Positions 1-9,449 of a DNA stretch of 64,000 bases are shown here, piece after piece. A model generated the notes under the pieces. That model saw nothing but the letters and a program-made list of their open reading frames with translations. It made no database searches and was not told where the DNA came from. The stretch's first letter is position 1. Each line of letters opens with the position of its first letter. Made by a program: the position numbers and the translations under genes. This stretch comes from Pseudomonadota bacterium (GTDB lineage: Bacteria > Myxococcota_A > UBA9160 > SZUA-336): the NCBI GenBank assembly GCA_003247575.1, contig QJZC01000037.1:38384-102383 (forward strand), written 5' to 3'.

Positions 1-549
1 GAGCTCTGGTCGCTCGAGCCCGATCTGCTCACCTTGGCGAAGGGGGTCACGAGCGGGTATATCCCCCTCGGTGGGGTGATGCTGCGGGGAGAAATCGGGG
101 AAGTGCTCGAGAGCGCCACTCTCGCGCACGGTTTCACGTATACCGGCCATCCCGTTGCCTGCGCCGCGGGGCTGGCCAATCTAGAGATCTTGGAGCGCGA
201 ACGTCTCATCCCGCGCGTGCGGGACGACATCGGGCCGCGCTTCCAGGGCGCTCTGGGCGCGCTCGCGGACCATCCGGCCGTCGCCGAGGTTCGCGGATTC
301 GGTTTGATCGGAGCCTTCGAGCTGCGTCACCCGCCCAGCGGCCCGCTCCGGTCGGCTGCACCGGGAACCATGGGCGCCGAGTTCTACGAGCTGGCGCGCA
401 GCGAAGGCGTGATCGCTCGTGGCATCCGCGACCTAGTGGCGATGTCTCCGCCGTTGGTGGTGACCTACGAGGAGCTCGATCGCTTGTTCGGGGGCATCCG
501 CCGCGCACTCGACCGCTTCTGGAGCGGCGAGACCACGGTGGACGTCTAG
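1..549 (+). CDS. Class III aminotransferase, C-terminal part (5' end outside window)
   Basis: The reading frame is open from base 1, so the N-terminal half lies off the left edge. The visible 182 codons begin just before the PLP-lysine signature: TLAKGVTSGYIPLGG, where the Lys of AKG forms the Schiff base. A GFTYTGHPVACAAGLANLEI segment then matches the class III fold (omega-amino acid:pyruvate, putrescine or GABA type). The enzyme would move an amino group from an amine or omega-amino acid to a keto acid. The substrate cannot be read from this part. The neighbouring amine oxidase and deacetylase make an amine or polyamine substrate attractive. It converges on the minus-strand gene ending at 563. 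Confidence 0.9.
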   Translation, partial: ELWSLEPDLLTLAKGVTSGYIPLGGVMLRGEIGEVLESATLAHGFTYTGHPVACAAGLANLEILERERLIPRVRDDIGPRFQGALGALADHPAVAEVRGFGLIGAFELRHPPSGPLRSAAPGTMGAEFYELARSEGVIARGIRDLVAMSPPLVVTYEELDRLFGGIRRALDRFWSGETTVDV

Positions 550-562
550 TCGTCCATACCTG

Positions 563-1483
563 CTACGCGTATACCTCGCACGCGGCTTCGAACGTGCCGA
601 CGTGCACCTCGACGACCTTCTCGATCGGCTCCGTGTAGCCACCCGCGAGCACCCACGCGATGGGTGTGGCGCGCGCGCGTGCCCATTCGAAGACCCGTCG
701 ATCACGCGCGCGCAGGTCCGCGTGATCGAGTGCGAGCGGTGAGTACGGATCTTCGCAATAAGGGTCTGCGCCGGCCTGATACAGGATCAGGTCTGGCGCT
801 CCCCAGGCCTCGATGGCTGCGAGTCCGCGTTCCAGTGCCGCCTCGAGCGCTTGGCGCCCCGACCCGTTCTCGAGCGCAAAGGACACGTGGTTCTTGCCGT
901 CGCGATGGTGCCGCGTGGTCACGTCCGCGTAGGCGCGATTCTCGTGATAGTCGTTTCCATAGATCGAGCAGTTGAACAGCCATGCACGCTCGCTGCAGAG
1001 CGATGCCGTCCCGTTGCCGTAGTGAAGGTCGAGATCGAGCACGGCCACTCGTTGCACGCGTCCGGCGCGTCGCAGACAGTCCGCTGCCACGACCAAGCCA
1101 TTGAAGGTACAGAAACCCTGTCCGTGATCCGCGTGCGCGTGGTGAAATCCGCTCGCGAGCGCGGCGGAGATCCCGCTCTGCAATGCGGTGTCCGCCGCCG
1201 CCAGCATGCCTCCGTTCGTCAAGCGAACCGACGGCCAGAGCTTTGGTGACCAAGGGAACTTCTGCGACTCTGCGAGCTCGCGCGGCTCACCGGTCTCGAT
1301 CGCGGCAATGTAGGCGGGTGTGTGGACTGCCTCGAGGTCTACGCGCGAGATGGGTTCAGGGGCTTCGATCTGAACCTCGGTGCGATCGCGCAGCGCATCG
1401 GCCACGAGCTGAAACTTTTTCATCGGCATGATGTGCTGCCCGATCGGGGCAGCGAATCCCGGATGGTGAAAGGCGGTGATCAC
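563..1483 (-). CDS. Histone deacetylase family protein (acetylpolyamine amidohydrolase-like)
   Basis: A zinc-dependent amidohydrolase of the HDAC/AcuC/AphA superfamily, 306 residues. Visible active-site signatures are GFHHAHADHGQGFCTFNG (charge-relay His pair), DLDLHYGNGTA (Asp and His zinc ligands), AGADPYCEDP (third zinc ligand) and LAGGYT (catalytic Tyr). The family removes acetyl groups from lysine or polyamines; the substrate is inferred, not shown. I place the start at a GTG giving VITAFHHPGF, because homologues begin a few residues before the FHHP motif; a later ATG would remove that strand. It is the last gene of a minus-strand run with a HAD phosphatase and a PuuB-like oxidase, which suggests acetylated polyamine catabolism. 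Confidence 0.85.
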   Translation of the reverse strand: MITAFHHPGFAAPIGQHIMPMKKFQLVADALRDRTEVQIEAPEPISRVDLEAVHTPAYIAAIETGEPRELAESQKFPWSPKLWPSVRLTNGGMLAAADTALQSGISAALASGFHHAHADHGQGFCTFNGLVVAADCLRRAGRVQRVAVLDLDLHYGNGTASLCSERAWLFNCSIYGNDYHENRAYADVTTRHHRDGKNHVSFALENGSGRQALEAALERGLAAIEAWGAPDLILYQAGADPYCEDPYSPLALDHADLRARDRRVFEWARARATPIAWVLAGGYTEPIEKVVEVHVGTFEAACEVYA

Positions 1484-1569
1484 GTTGCCGAGTCTCGCAG
1501 CTGTGCTCGCCAAGAGCAAAGCTCGATCTGCGCAGCGCTTGTGCGCGCACCGAGGTCGAGCTGGGTTCG

Positions 1570-2223
1570 CTAGGAGTTGAGGAGCGCCGCGGGGAGCTCG
1601 CGGATGTCGGTGATGCTGCGATCGGGGTCCGCGCGGAGCACGCCATCCCCATGGAACCCATAGCGTGCAGCTACGGTGAGTGCCCCCAGGTTTCGCCCCC
1701 CGATGATGTCGGCCGCGGTGTCGCCCACCATGGCGACGCCGGTCGCGTCGACGCCGAGCGCGCATAGGGCTGCCTGGAGATGGCGTGGGTCGGGCTTGAG
1801 CGCGACGGCGTCCTCCGCGGAAATGACGCATTCGATTCGCTCCAGCAGGTCGCAGTGCGCGAGCGAGTGGGTCGACGTGCGCTTGGAACGGCTGGTGACG
1901 GCCGCAAGCCGTAGACCGCGCGCGCGAAGCTCGTCGAGCGCGCCGTGGGCGCCTGCGAAGGCCTCGACCAGCTCGAGGTTCTCCACTTGGAAGTCGCGAT
2001 GTCGCCGCGAGAGCTCGACTGCGTGCGCTGCGTCGACCAGGCTCGCGTAGATATGCTCGAGCGGGGGCCCGATGTGCCGCGCCAGCTCCGCGCGCGGCGG
2101 GACGCGGAGCCCGAAAGAAGCCAGGCTGTGTTCGAAGCCCCGAAACACGAACTCGCGCGTGTCGAGCAAGGTGCCATCCACATCGAGCAGCACGGTGCGT
2201 AGCGGTTGACCTGGTCGATGCAT
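1570..2223 (-). CDS. HAD-superfamily phosphatase (phosphoglycolate phosphatase-like)
   Basis: A 217-residue haloacid-dehalogenase hydrolase with all four motifs: DVDGTLLD (nucleophile Asp and acid/base Asp), TSR (motif II), KPDP (Lys, motif III) and GDTAADI (metal-binding Asp, motif IV). The helical cap between motifs I and II is of the C1 type seen in Gph, PpaX and beta-phosphoglucomutases. It would dephosphorylate a small phosphorylated metabolite; the substrate is unknown. It sits between the FAD oxidase upstream (50 nt) and the deacetylase downstream (86 nt) on the same strand, so it is probably co-transcribed. Length is typical for a single-domain HAD phosphatase. Confidence 0.88.
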   Translation of the reverse strand: MHRPGQPLRTVLLDVDGTLLDTREFVFRGFEHSLASFGLRVPPRAELARHIGPPLEHIYASLVDAAHAVELSRRHRDFQVENLELVEAFAGAHGALDELRARGLRLAAVTSRSKRTSTHSLAHCDLLERIECVISAEDAVALKPDPRHLQAALCALGVDATGVAMVGDTAADIIGGRNLGALTVAARYGFHGDGVLRADPDRSITDIRELPAALLNS

Positions 2224-2273
2224 GCGCTGCAGGGTAGCGCACTCGCCGTCGCGAGCGGCTGGGACGATACGTC

Positions 2274-3608
2274 CTAGCGTCGGGGCGCGTGCTTTGTGAG
2301 GCGGGTGTAGGCTTCGTAGCCGAGCCGGCGCAGCGGCTCCGGAGGCCAGCGCGGCATCCGGCGCTGGTAGAAGGGCAGGGTACGCCAGGAATCATGGTCA
2401 CCCGCATAGAGGTCTGCGAGCACTCGCCCGGCGACGAGCGCCAGCGCCAGGCCGTGACCGCTGTAGCCCAGGGCGTGATAGAGATTTCTGTGTTCGCCAC
2501 TGACTCCCATCGAACAGATGCGGTCTACCGGAATGGCGAGCTTGCCCGACCAGAGATGGGCCGGACAGGTGTCGGCGAGTGGCGGCATGTAGCGCAGCAT
2601 GACTTCGCGTAGCGCCGGAAGTGCGCGCCGTGCGAGCCGACTGACGAGGTCGGTGTCCGCGCTCCGGTTCGCGCGCGCGTACGAGTACGCCATGTTGCTC
2701 CCGCCGCCAATCAGCAAGCGGTTCTGGGCCGTCCGCGAGCAGAAGGCGAGGCGCGACTGGTCGTCCGAGAGACCCACGAAGTCGCGCCAGCCGAGCTCGT
2801 CCCAGAGGGCGTCCGAGAGTGGCTCCGTCGCGAGCACGTGCGAGTACAGGGTCAAGAGCTGACCCGCGAAGAAACCCAGCGCGGGGGTGTACGCATTCGT
2901 GGCCAGAACGAGAGTGCGCGCGCGCAGCTCTGCTTGGGACGTGCGCAGCAGGTGGCATTCTCCCGGGCGCACGCGGACCACGGGGGTGTCCTCGTGGACT
3001 CGAACGCCGCGCCCGAGCAGCACCGGCCGCAGAGAGTCGAGCAACGCCTGTGCGTTGAGCACGCCGGCGTCGGGATCCACCAGCGCTCCGGCGACACCTC
3101 GCAAGCGCAGCTCCGAGCCAGCCAGGAAGCGTGTCGGAATGCCGAGTGAGCGGTCGAAGTCAGCGTCTCTCGCCGCCTCCTCCGCGTGCTCGGCCGAGGT
3201 GAACACGGTGGCGCATCCCGAGCGGCGGAAGGTGCCGGGCGGGGCGTGCTGGGTGGACCACTGCTCTGCGAGGTCGATTCCGAGCTGGGTCACGCGCTGG
3301 ATCTCGAGCAGCTCCGCGTCGCTCGAGCCGGCGTCTCCTGCGAGGCCGTGCAGCACTTGGCCCGCGTTGCGTCCACTCGCGCCTGCCCCCAGCTGTTTCG
3401 CTTCCAGCAGGGCGATCTCGAGCTTCGGGAAGCGCTCCGACAGGTGCATCGCCGTGGACACCCCCGTCAGGCCTCCCCCGATGATCGCAACATCGGCCGT
3501 GTGGGATCCCGTGAGCGCAGCGCAACGATCGGGCTCGGGCGCTTCCACCCGCCACACCGGAGAGCCTGCCAGCCGACCCGACTCGGCCGGTTCTCGAAGA
3601 TCGCGCAT
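2274..3608 (-). CDS. FAD-dependent amine oxidoreductase, PuuB/DAO type
   Basis: A 444-residue flavoprotein of the D-amino-acid-oxidase family. It has an N-terminal dinucleotide-binding motif (DVAIIGGGLTGVSTAMHLSE) and the ASGRNAGQV loop typical of gamma-glutamylputrescine oxidases. Near the C-terminus, HALGYSGHGLALA is the second FAD-contact motif. PuuB-like enzymes oxidise primary amines such as gamma-glutamyl-putrescine to aldehydes with release of ammonia and peroxide. I chose the ATG at 3608 because GGAG lies 10 nt upstream; a GTG at 3647 would extend the protein by 13 residues without a better ribosome site. It follows cobF closely on the same strand. Confidence 0.85.
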   Translation of the reverse strand: MRDLREPAESGRLAGSPVWRVEAPEPDRCAALTGSHTADVAIIGGGLTGVSTAMHLSERFPKLEIALLEAKQLGAGASGRNAGQVLHGLAGDAGSSDAELLEIQRVTQLGIDLAEQWSTQHAPPGTFRRSGCATVFTSAEHAEEAARDADFDRSLGIPTRFLAGSELRLRGVAGALVDPDAGVLNAQALLDSLRPVLLGRGVRVHEDTPVVRVRPGECHLLRTSQAELRARTLVLATNAYTPALGFFAGQLLTLYSHVLATEPLSDALWDELGWRDFVGLSDDQSRLAFCSRTAQNRLLIGGGSNMAYSYARANRSADTDLVSRLARRALPALREVMLRYMPPLADTCPAHLWSGKLAIPVDRICSMGVSGEHRNLYHALGYSGHGLALALVAGRVLADLYAGDHDSWRTLPFYQRRMPRWPPEPLRRLGYEAYTRLTKHAPRR

Positions 3609-3659
3609 CACACCCGCGCTCCAGGATAGAGCACGGCTTGCGTGCACGCCGGACGCAGG

Positions 3660-4421
3660 TCAACCCGTGTCGCGACGTCGCAGCAGATAGGTATCCATGA
3701 TCCAGCCCTTGCGGGCGCGAGCCTCCGCCCGGAGCGACGCGATCTGGGGCTTGCACTCGCGCAGAGGGCCGGCACAGGTCACCTCGTCGGCGGTACCGAG
3801 GTACGCGCCCCAGTAGATGTCGACGTCTTCGTCGATGTGCTCGAAGGCGCACGCGCCGTCGAGCATCACGACGACGTCGGTCGCATCCTTGGGCAGCCCT
3901 TGGGCGAGCCTCCGCCCCGTGGTGACCACGAAGGAGCCCCCTACCGGATGGAGCACCTGCTTGTGGCTGGCTGCGAGCGCCTGCAGGCTGCTGATTCCGG
4001 GAACCACCTCGTACTCGAACGACACGCGCGCGCGTTCCGACACGCGCGCCAGAATGCGGAGCGTGCTGTCGTAGAGCGAAGGATCGCCCCACACGAGGAA
4101 TGCACCACATCCGTCCGGCGGCAGCTCGCGCTCGATCAAGCGCTCATAGATCACGGAGCGCTCCTCGTGCCAGGCGTCGACGCGATCCCCGTACCGAGCG
4201 ATCTCGTCGCGTCGGGACACGTCCGGAGCCGTCACGAAGCGGACCGGGTGGTCTCCGAGCACGCGCTGGCAGATGTCCCGCCGAAGCTCCAGCAGCTCGG
4301 TCTTTGCGCCGCCCTTGTCGAGGGCGAAGACGACCTGCGTCTGGCGGAGCGCCGAAACTGCCTGCAAGGTGAGATGTTCGGGGTTTCCGGTGCCGATCCC
4401 GATCAGCCAGAGCTTTCGCAT
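3660..4421 (-). CDS. cobF: Precorrin-6A synthase (deacetylating), CobF
   Basis: A tetrapyrrole methylase of 253 residues. The start MRKLWLIGIGTGNPEHLT is the usual CobF opening, with a GIGTGNP S-adenosylmethionine-binding loop, followed by VFALDKG and VWGDPSLYDS. CobF removes the acetyl fragment and methylates C-1 of precorrin-5 in the aerobic cobalamin pathway, which implies oxygen-dependent B12 synthesis. The frame stays open to 4604 upstream, but that extension is not CobF-like. No other corrin-ring gene is adjacent, so the rest of the pathway must be elsewhere. Its product would supply cofactor for the B12-dependent mutase encoded near 18-20 kb. Confidence 0.9.
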   Translation of the reverse strand: MRKLWLIGIGTGNPEHLTLQAVSALRQTQVVFALDKGGAKTELLELRRDICQRVLGDHPVRFVTAPDVSRRDEIARYGDRVDAWHEERSVIYERLIERELPPDGCGAFLVWGDPSLYDSTLRILARVSERARVSFEYEVVPGISSLQALAASHKQVLHPVGGSFVVTTGRRLAQGLPKDATDVVVMLDGACAFEHIDEDVDIYWGAYLGTADEVTCAGPLRECKPQIASLRAEARARKGWIMDTYLLRRRDTG

Positions 4422-4514
4422 CGGCGCAGCATGGCGTAGGGGCGCCGCGGCGTCGAGCGCTTTCGGGTCCGGCTCCTTGCGCGGCCCACGCGCGTGTGGC
4501 ACGCAGTTTCCGCA

Positions 4515-5087
4515 ATGTTTCGAGTGTACCTTGCCGGTCCGGACGTCTTCCTGTCCAATGCAGTCGAGCTCGGGCGGCTCAAGCGTGCGCGCTGTCTCGA
4601 GCACGGGATCGAGGGGTTGTTCCCGCTGGAGTCCGATGCGGGAGTAGCAGCCGAGCCCGGTGCGATCTTCCGCGCGAACTGCGCGCTAATGGAGCGTGCG
4701 GATGCGGGCTTGCTCAACCTGACCCCGTTTCGCGGTCCGAGTGCCGACGCGGGCACTTGCCTCGAGCTTGGCTATCTCTACCGCGCGGGCAAGCCGTTGT
4801 TCGGATATGCGAATGCGGACCTCTGCTATCGAGAGCGAGTCGAGACCCAGGCTGGACCGCTTCGCGAAGGCCGCTTCGGTCCGATCGACTCGGCCGGTCA
4901 CGTGGTGGAGGACTTCGGGCTCTTCGACAACTTGATGCTCGTACAGGCCCTCGAGGCCTCCGGGGGCGGCCTCTGCCAGCGGATCGGCACGCAGGGCGCC
5001 GATCCGCTGGCAGCGCTCGAAGCCTTCGATGCCAGTCTCGCTGCGCTGGCGGCGTACTGCAGCCATATGGGCCGGGACGGCAGCTAG
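4515..5087 (+). CDS. Nucleoside 2-deoxyribosyltransferase family protein
   Basis: A 190-residue member of the nucleoside 2-deoxyribosyltransferase fold. The start gives MFRVYLAGPDVF, the family's first strand and phosphate/ribose loop. Later, DAGTCLELGYLYRAGKPLF contains the conserved GTxxELG segment carrying the nucleophilic Glu. These enzymes exchange bases between deoxynucleosides or hydrolyse deoxynucleoside monophosphates, and act in nucleotide salvage or sanitation. It is divergent from cobF. Its TAG stop overlaps the TAG stop of the opposing acylphosphatase gene through a shared CTAG at 5084-5087. Confidence 0.85.
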   Translation: MFRVYLAGPDVFLSNAVELGRLKRARCLEHGIEGLFPLESDAGVAAEPGAIFRANCALMERADAGLLNLTPFRGPSADAGTCLELGYLYRAGKPLFGYANADLCYRERVETQAGPLREGRFGPIDSAGHVVEDFGLFDNLMLVQALEASGGGLCQRIGTQGADPLAALEAFDASLAALAAYCSHMGRDGS

Positions 5088-5356
5088 TAGCGAATCTCGA
5101 AGGAATCGAAGCCTTCGATGCCGCGCTCCTGTGCGTCCACCGCGTCCACCCGCGAGAGGGGTGCCCCGCGGTGGAGCTCGTTGGCAAAGGCTTCGAGCTG
5201 CGCGGGATTGCCTTCTGCGACGCTCTCGACTCTACCGTCGGAGAGATTCCGAACCCAGCCGGTCAAGCCGAGTCCTCGGGCGGCGACCTGGACGTGGTAG
5301 CGAAACCCGACCCCTTGCACGCGCCCGCTGATTCGATACTGCATCGCGCGCTTCAT
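5084..5356 (-). CDS. Acylphosphatase
   Basis: A 90-residue single-domain acylphosphatase. It shows GRVQGVGFRYHVQ, whose Arg binds phosphate, and GWVRNLSDGRVE, with the catalytic Asn, in the expected order and spacing. It hydrolyses acyl phosphates such as acetyl phosphate or carbamoyl phosphate in the cytoplasm. Length matches the family (about 90-100). A second in-frame ATG at 5344 would shorten it by four residues without touching the motifs. It converges on the deoxyribosyltransferase gene, and both stop codons are read from the same CTAG. Confidence 0.9.
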   Translation of the reverse strand: MKRAMQYRISGRVQGVGFRYHVQVAARGLGLTGWVRNLSDGRVESVAEGNPAQLEAFANELHRGAPLSRVDAVDAQERGIEGFDSFEIRY

Positions 5357-5496
5357 GCGCTCGAGTGTGCAGGCTTCGAGGGTCCCATGCCATGGTCCGT
5401 CGTAGAGCGGAACCGTCGAGGCTCTTGCGAGCTTTGCGGATGTCCAGGCGTTGCGTCGCCGCAGCCGGCTCAGCGGCGAGCTGCTAGTCTCGCGCG

Positions 5497-6333
5497 ATGG
5501 GGTGGTTCGATATCCACGCGCATTTGACGCATGCCCGGATGCGCGACGACCTCGACCAAGTATTCGCGCGTGCGCGCGACGCGGGGGTCTCTCGGATCAT
5601 CAGCAACGGGCTCTACCCCGCCGACAACGAGGCGGTCCTCGCGCTCGCGGAGCGCGAGCCGCTGGTGCGGCCGGCGCTGGGGTTCTACCCAGTAGACGCC
5701 GTGCTCGCGGACATGCAGGCGGCCAGTGAGGCCCAGTCTGTGGCGCCGTCTGCTGCCGAGCTGGGGAAGCTGCGTCGAGCCGAAGTGTCGACCGCCGAGG
5801 AGGGGATCGCGTCCGTGGAAGCGAACCTGGACCGGGCCTTCGCGGTTGGAGAGATCGGCCTCGATGGCCACTGGGTACCGGAGGCATTCTGGCCCGAGCA
5901 GGAGCGGGTCTTTCGGCGCTTGGTCACCCTCGCGATGGAGGCCGACAAGGCCGTGATCATCCACACGCGCAAGCGCGAGGCGCGTGCGCTCGAGATTCTG
6001 CTCGACCTCGGTGCGACCCGGGTTGCCTGGCACTGCTTCGGAGGCAAGGTGAAGCTCGCGCGCAGGGTCGCCGAGGCTGGGCACTATCTATCGATTCCGG
6101 CGAACGCGCGTCGTTCGCAGAGCTTCACGCGCATGCTCGAGACGTTGCCGCGAGAGCAGCTGCTGCTCGAGACGGACTGTCCTTACCTCGGGCCGGTTCC
6201 CGGCGAGCGCAACGAGCCTGCCAACGTATCCGGTACAGCGGTCTATGCGGCCGAGCTCTGGGGCTTGGATCTGGTCGCGGTGGAGTCGCAGCTCGCGTCC
6301 AACTTCGAGCGTCTGTTTGGCGAGCCACCTTGA
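5497..6333 (+). CDS. TatD family metal-dependent hydrolase/DNase
   Basis: A 278-residue TIM-barrel amidohydrolase-type nuclease. Metal-site residues are visible in order: DIHAHLTH (HxH on strand 1), GEIGLDGHW (Glu), HTRKREARALEIL (His), HCFGG (His) and ETDCPYLGP (Asp). TatD enzymes are 3'-5' exonucleases or deoxyribonucleases implicated in DNA repair and fragmentation. The stretch around residues 70-105 is longer than in the shortest TatD proteins. It stands alone on the plus strand, convergent with asd. Confidence 0.88.
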   Translation: MGWFDIHAHLTHARMRDDLDQVFARARDAGVSRIISNGLYPADNEAVLALAEREPLVRPALGFYPVDAVLADMQAASEAQSVAPSAAELGKLRRAEVSTAEEGIASVEANLDRAFAVGEIGLDGHWVPEAFWPEQERVFRRLVTLAMEADKAVIIHTRKREARALEILLDLGATRVAWHCFGGKVKLARRVAEAGHYLSIPANARRSQSFTRMLETLPREQLLLETDCPYLGPVPGERNEPANVSGTAVYAAELWGLDLVAVESQLASNFERLFGEPP

Positions 6334-6386
6334 TGCGCCGATCCGTGGGGCGTGGTTCTCGAGCGTTCTCTGGATCTGCAGGTTGG

Positions 6387-7794
<1,408 letters not shown>

Positions 7795-7801
7795 GAGAGC
7801 T

Positions 7802-7830
7802 AATCAAGCGGAAACCGGGCGGAATGTCAA
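7802..7830 (-). promoter_or_regulatory. Candidate sigma-70 promoter for asd leader
   Basis: On the minus strand a perfect TTGACA (7825-7830) is followed after 17 nt by TTGATT (7802-7807), a 3/6 match to the -10 box. Initiation would fall near 7795, at the ATG of the leader frame. The ATPase operon's last gene ends 85 nt further upstream, so asd likely has this separate start. Confidence 0.45.
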
Positions 7831-7872
7831 CTAACGTCTGAGACCTGCGTCTAATGGAGCTCTGCGTCGCTC

Positions 7873-7928
7873 GTGTGAGCCGAGCCCGTGTCAGTCGAGA
7901 TCGTGTCAGTCGATGTCAGTCGAGATCC
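7873..7928. repeat. Degenerate tandem repeat, unit about 12-15 bp
   Basis: Three clear copies of GTGTCAGTCGAGATC-like sequence run from 7888 to 7928, preceded by a weaker copy (GTGTGAGCCGAGCCC, 7873-7887). The stop codon of the FMN-binding protein gene lies inside the last unit at 7916. The array appears to have created or moved this stop, since each unit holds a TGA on the minus strand. Confidence 0.6.
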
Positions 7929-8464
7929 AGACCGGGAAGGCCGTCGATGCTTTCCGAGTTGCTCTCTTTGAGCTTCGCGCGGCTGCGCTCGGGGCTCAGA
8001 GTCTTCGAGAACTTGGGATGCTGCTCGCGATCGGCCTTGAACTCCATGAGGGGTACGCCCCAGCCGCAGGAGTCCGAGACGCGCGTCACCTCGATCTCGA
8101 TGATCGAGCGCGTTCCGGGCAAGGAGGGAAACTCGGAGATCAGGGCGGCGAATCCGGGGCTGCCGGCTTGGTGCGCCGTCGCACGGCCGTAGAGGCGCAC
8201 GATCCGCGGTCGCCCCTCGAAGGCGCAGAACATCAGGGTGATACGCCCATTCTCGCGTGCGTGCGCGAGGGTCTCGATGCCGCTGCCGGCGAGATCGAGA
8301 TAGGCGACTCTGTGCGGGCCGAGAACGTGCAGACCGTCGAGCCCCTTGGGCGAGACGTTTACATGTCCCTCCGCGGACAGCGGCGCGCTCGCGACGAAGA
8401 AGACGTGCTGCGACGTGATGAACTCTCTGAGTGCGGCATCGATGCTCTCGTAGACCTTGCCCAT
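7916..8464 (-). CDS. Pyridoxamine 5'-phosphate oxidase-related FMN-binding protein
   Basis: A 182-residue protein of the PNPOx-like split-barrel family. The opening MGKVYESIDAALREFI is followed by VFFVASAPLSAEGHVNVSPKG and RITLMFCAFEGRPRIVRLYG, the usual flavin-binding strands. The family includes oxidases, F420/FMN reductases and stress proteins, so the reaction cannot be named. It starts 18 nt after the Gdt1-like gene and is probably the last gene of the ATPase operon. The C-terminal charged tail (from about residue 145) ends within a short tandem repeat. Confidence 0.82.
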   Translation of the reverse strand: MGKVYESIDAALREFITSQHVFFVASAPLSAEGHVNVSPKGLDGLHVLGPHRVAYLDLAGSGIETLAHARENGRITLMFCAFEGRPRIVRLYGRATAHQAGSPGFAALISEFPSLPGTRSIIEIEVTRVSDSCGWGVPLMEFKADREQHPKFSKTLSPERSRAKLKESNSESIDGLPGLDLD

Positions 8465-8482
8465 GGCGAGCTCTCCTGTTGC

Positions 8483-8761
8483 TCATGCATCCGAGGTGAT
8501 CAGCACCGCCAAGCCCACAGCGATGAAGCCCAGACCGGCGATCCAGCGAATGACGGTGGGGCTGAGCCAGCTCGAGATCAGTGCACCACCCAGTACTCCC
8601 AGGGCGCTCGTAAGCACCAACGCGGCCGACGCCGCGATGAACACCGTCCACTTGGGATGGTCCGCATCCGACGCGTAGAGCAATGTCGCGAGCTGTGTCT
8701 TGTCGCCGAGTTCTGCGACGAAGACGGTGAAGAACACGGTGGCGAAGAGCTTCGGATCCAT
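8483..8761 (-). CDS. Single-domain Gdt1/TMEM165 (UPF0016) cation transporter
   Basis: A 92-residue integral membrane protein with three hydrophobic helices and the family signature ELGDKTQ at residues 17-23. Gdt1/TMEM165/MntX proteins exchange Ca2+ or Mn2+ for protons. Most have two copies of this domain, so a one-domain protein must work as a dimer. I see no second copy nearby. The start lies 3 nt past the atpB stop, so it is translated from the ATPase operon. This position suggests a role in cation homeostasis linked to the Na+-ATPase. Confidence 0.88.
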   Translation of the reverse strand: MDPKLFATVFFTVFVAELGDKTQLATLLYASDADHPKWTVFIAASAALVLTSALGVLGGALISSWLSPTVIRWIAGLGFIAVGLAVLITSDA

Positions 8762-8764
8762 GGG

Positions 8765-9439
8765 TCACCTTTCGAGAGCACTCCGCTTCGCGGCTCCGAC
8801 GTACACTGCGGCCAGGATCGCGAAGATGTACGCCTGCAGAAGTCCGATCAACAGGTCCAGGGCCATCAGCGGCATGGGCACGAAGAGTCCGGTGAGTGCG
8901 ACCAGCAAGCTGACGATCAGATGCCCGGACATCATGTTTCCGAACAGCCGTACGGACAGCGCCAAGGTGCGCGATAGCTCGGAGAGTACATGCAGCGGTG
9001 CGAGCAGCGGGCTCGGGCGGAAGTACTCGAGCACGTAGTCCTTGACTCCGCGCGCTCGAATTCCCGCGATCGGCACGGCCACGAACACCACGATCGCCAA
9101 TGCCGAGGTCGTTGCGAGACTCGCGGTGGGAGCGGTGACTCCGGGTAGCTGACCGACCAGGTTACAGCCTGCGATGAAGAGGAACAGGCAGCCGGCGAAG
9201 TTGGCGACCTGCGGATCGCGACGCCCGCAGATCCCGTGCACCAGGTCATCGATCCACTCGACCAGATTCACGGCCAGAACGGTCGGGAGTCCAGGCTGTG
9301 AGCTTCGAAGCGATCGAGCCACGCTCCATGCGAGCGCGATCAATGTCAGGCTGACCAGCGCCGAGGTCAGCATGGTCCGCGTCAGGCACAGCGCACCAAA
9401 GCGAAACAGCAGCTCCTCGCCAAAGATCGATTCGGACAT
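8765..9439 (-). CDS. atpB: N-type F-ATPase subunit a
   Basis: A 224-residue membrane subunit with about five to six hydrophobic helices. The essential stator Arg is visible as Arg164 in SVRLFGNMMSGHL, and LLQAYIFAILAAVYVG is the conserved last helix. It forms the ion half-channels facing the c-ring. It comes after atpQ (10-nt gap), and no atpR-like frame lies between them, unlike standard N-ATPase operons. It is the last ATPase gene before the Gdt1-like transporter. The short length and lack of the long N-terminal periplasmic region suit an N-ATPase a subunit. Confidence 0.92.
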   Translation of the reverse strand: MSESIFGEELLFRFGALCLTRTMLTSALVSLTLIALAWSVARSLRSSQPGLPTVLAVNLVEWIDDLVHGICGRRDPQVANFAGCLFLFIAGCNLVGQLPGVTAPTASLATTSALAIVVFVAVPIAGIRARGVKDYVLEYFRPSPLLAPLHVLSELSRTLALSVRLFGNMMSGHLIVSLLVALTGLFVPMPLMALDLLIGLLQAYIFAILAAVYVGAAKRSALER

Positions 9440-9449
9440 CTAGCTCGAC

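Noticed and set aside
563..2500. A 645-codon frame spanning the deacetylase and the HAD gene
   Set aside because: Only the part below 1483 is a real protein. The rest is out of frame with the HAD gene and low-complexity Arg/Ala sequence.
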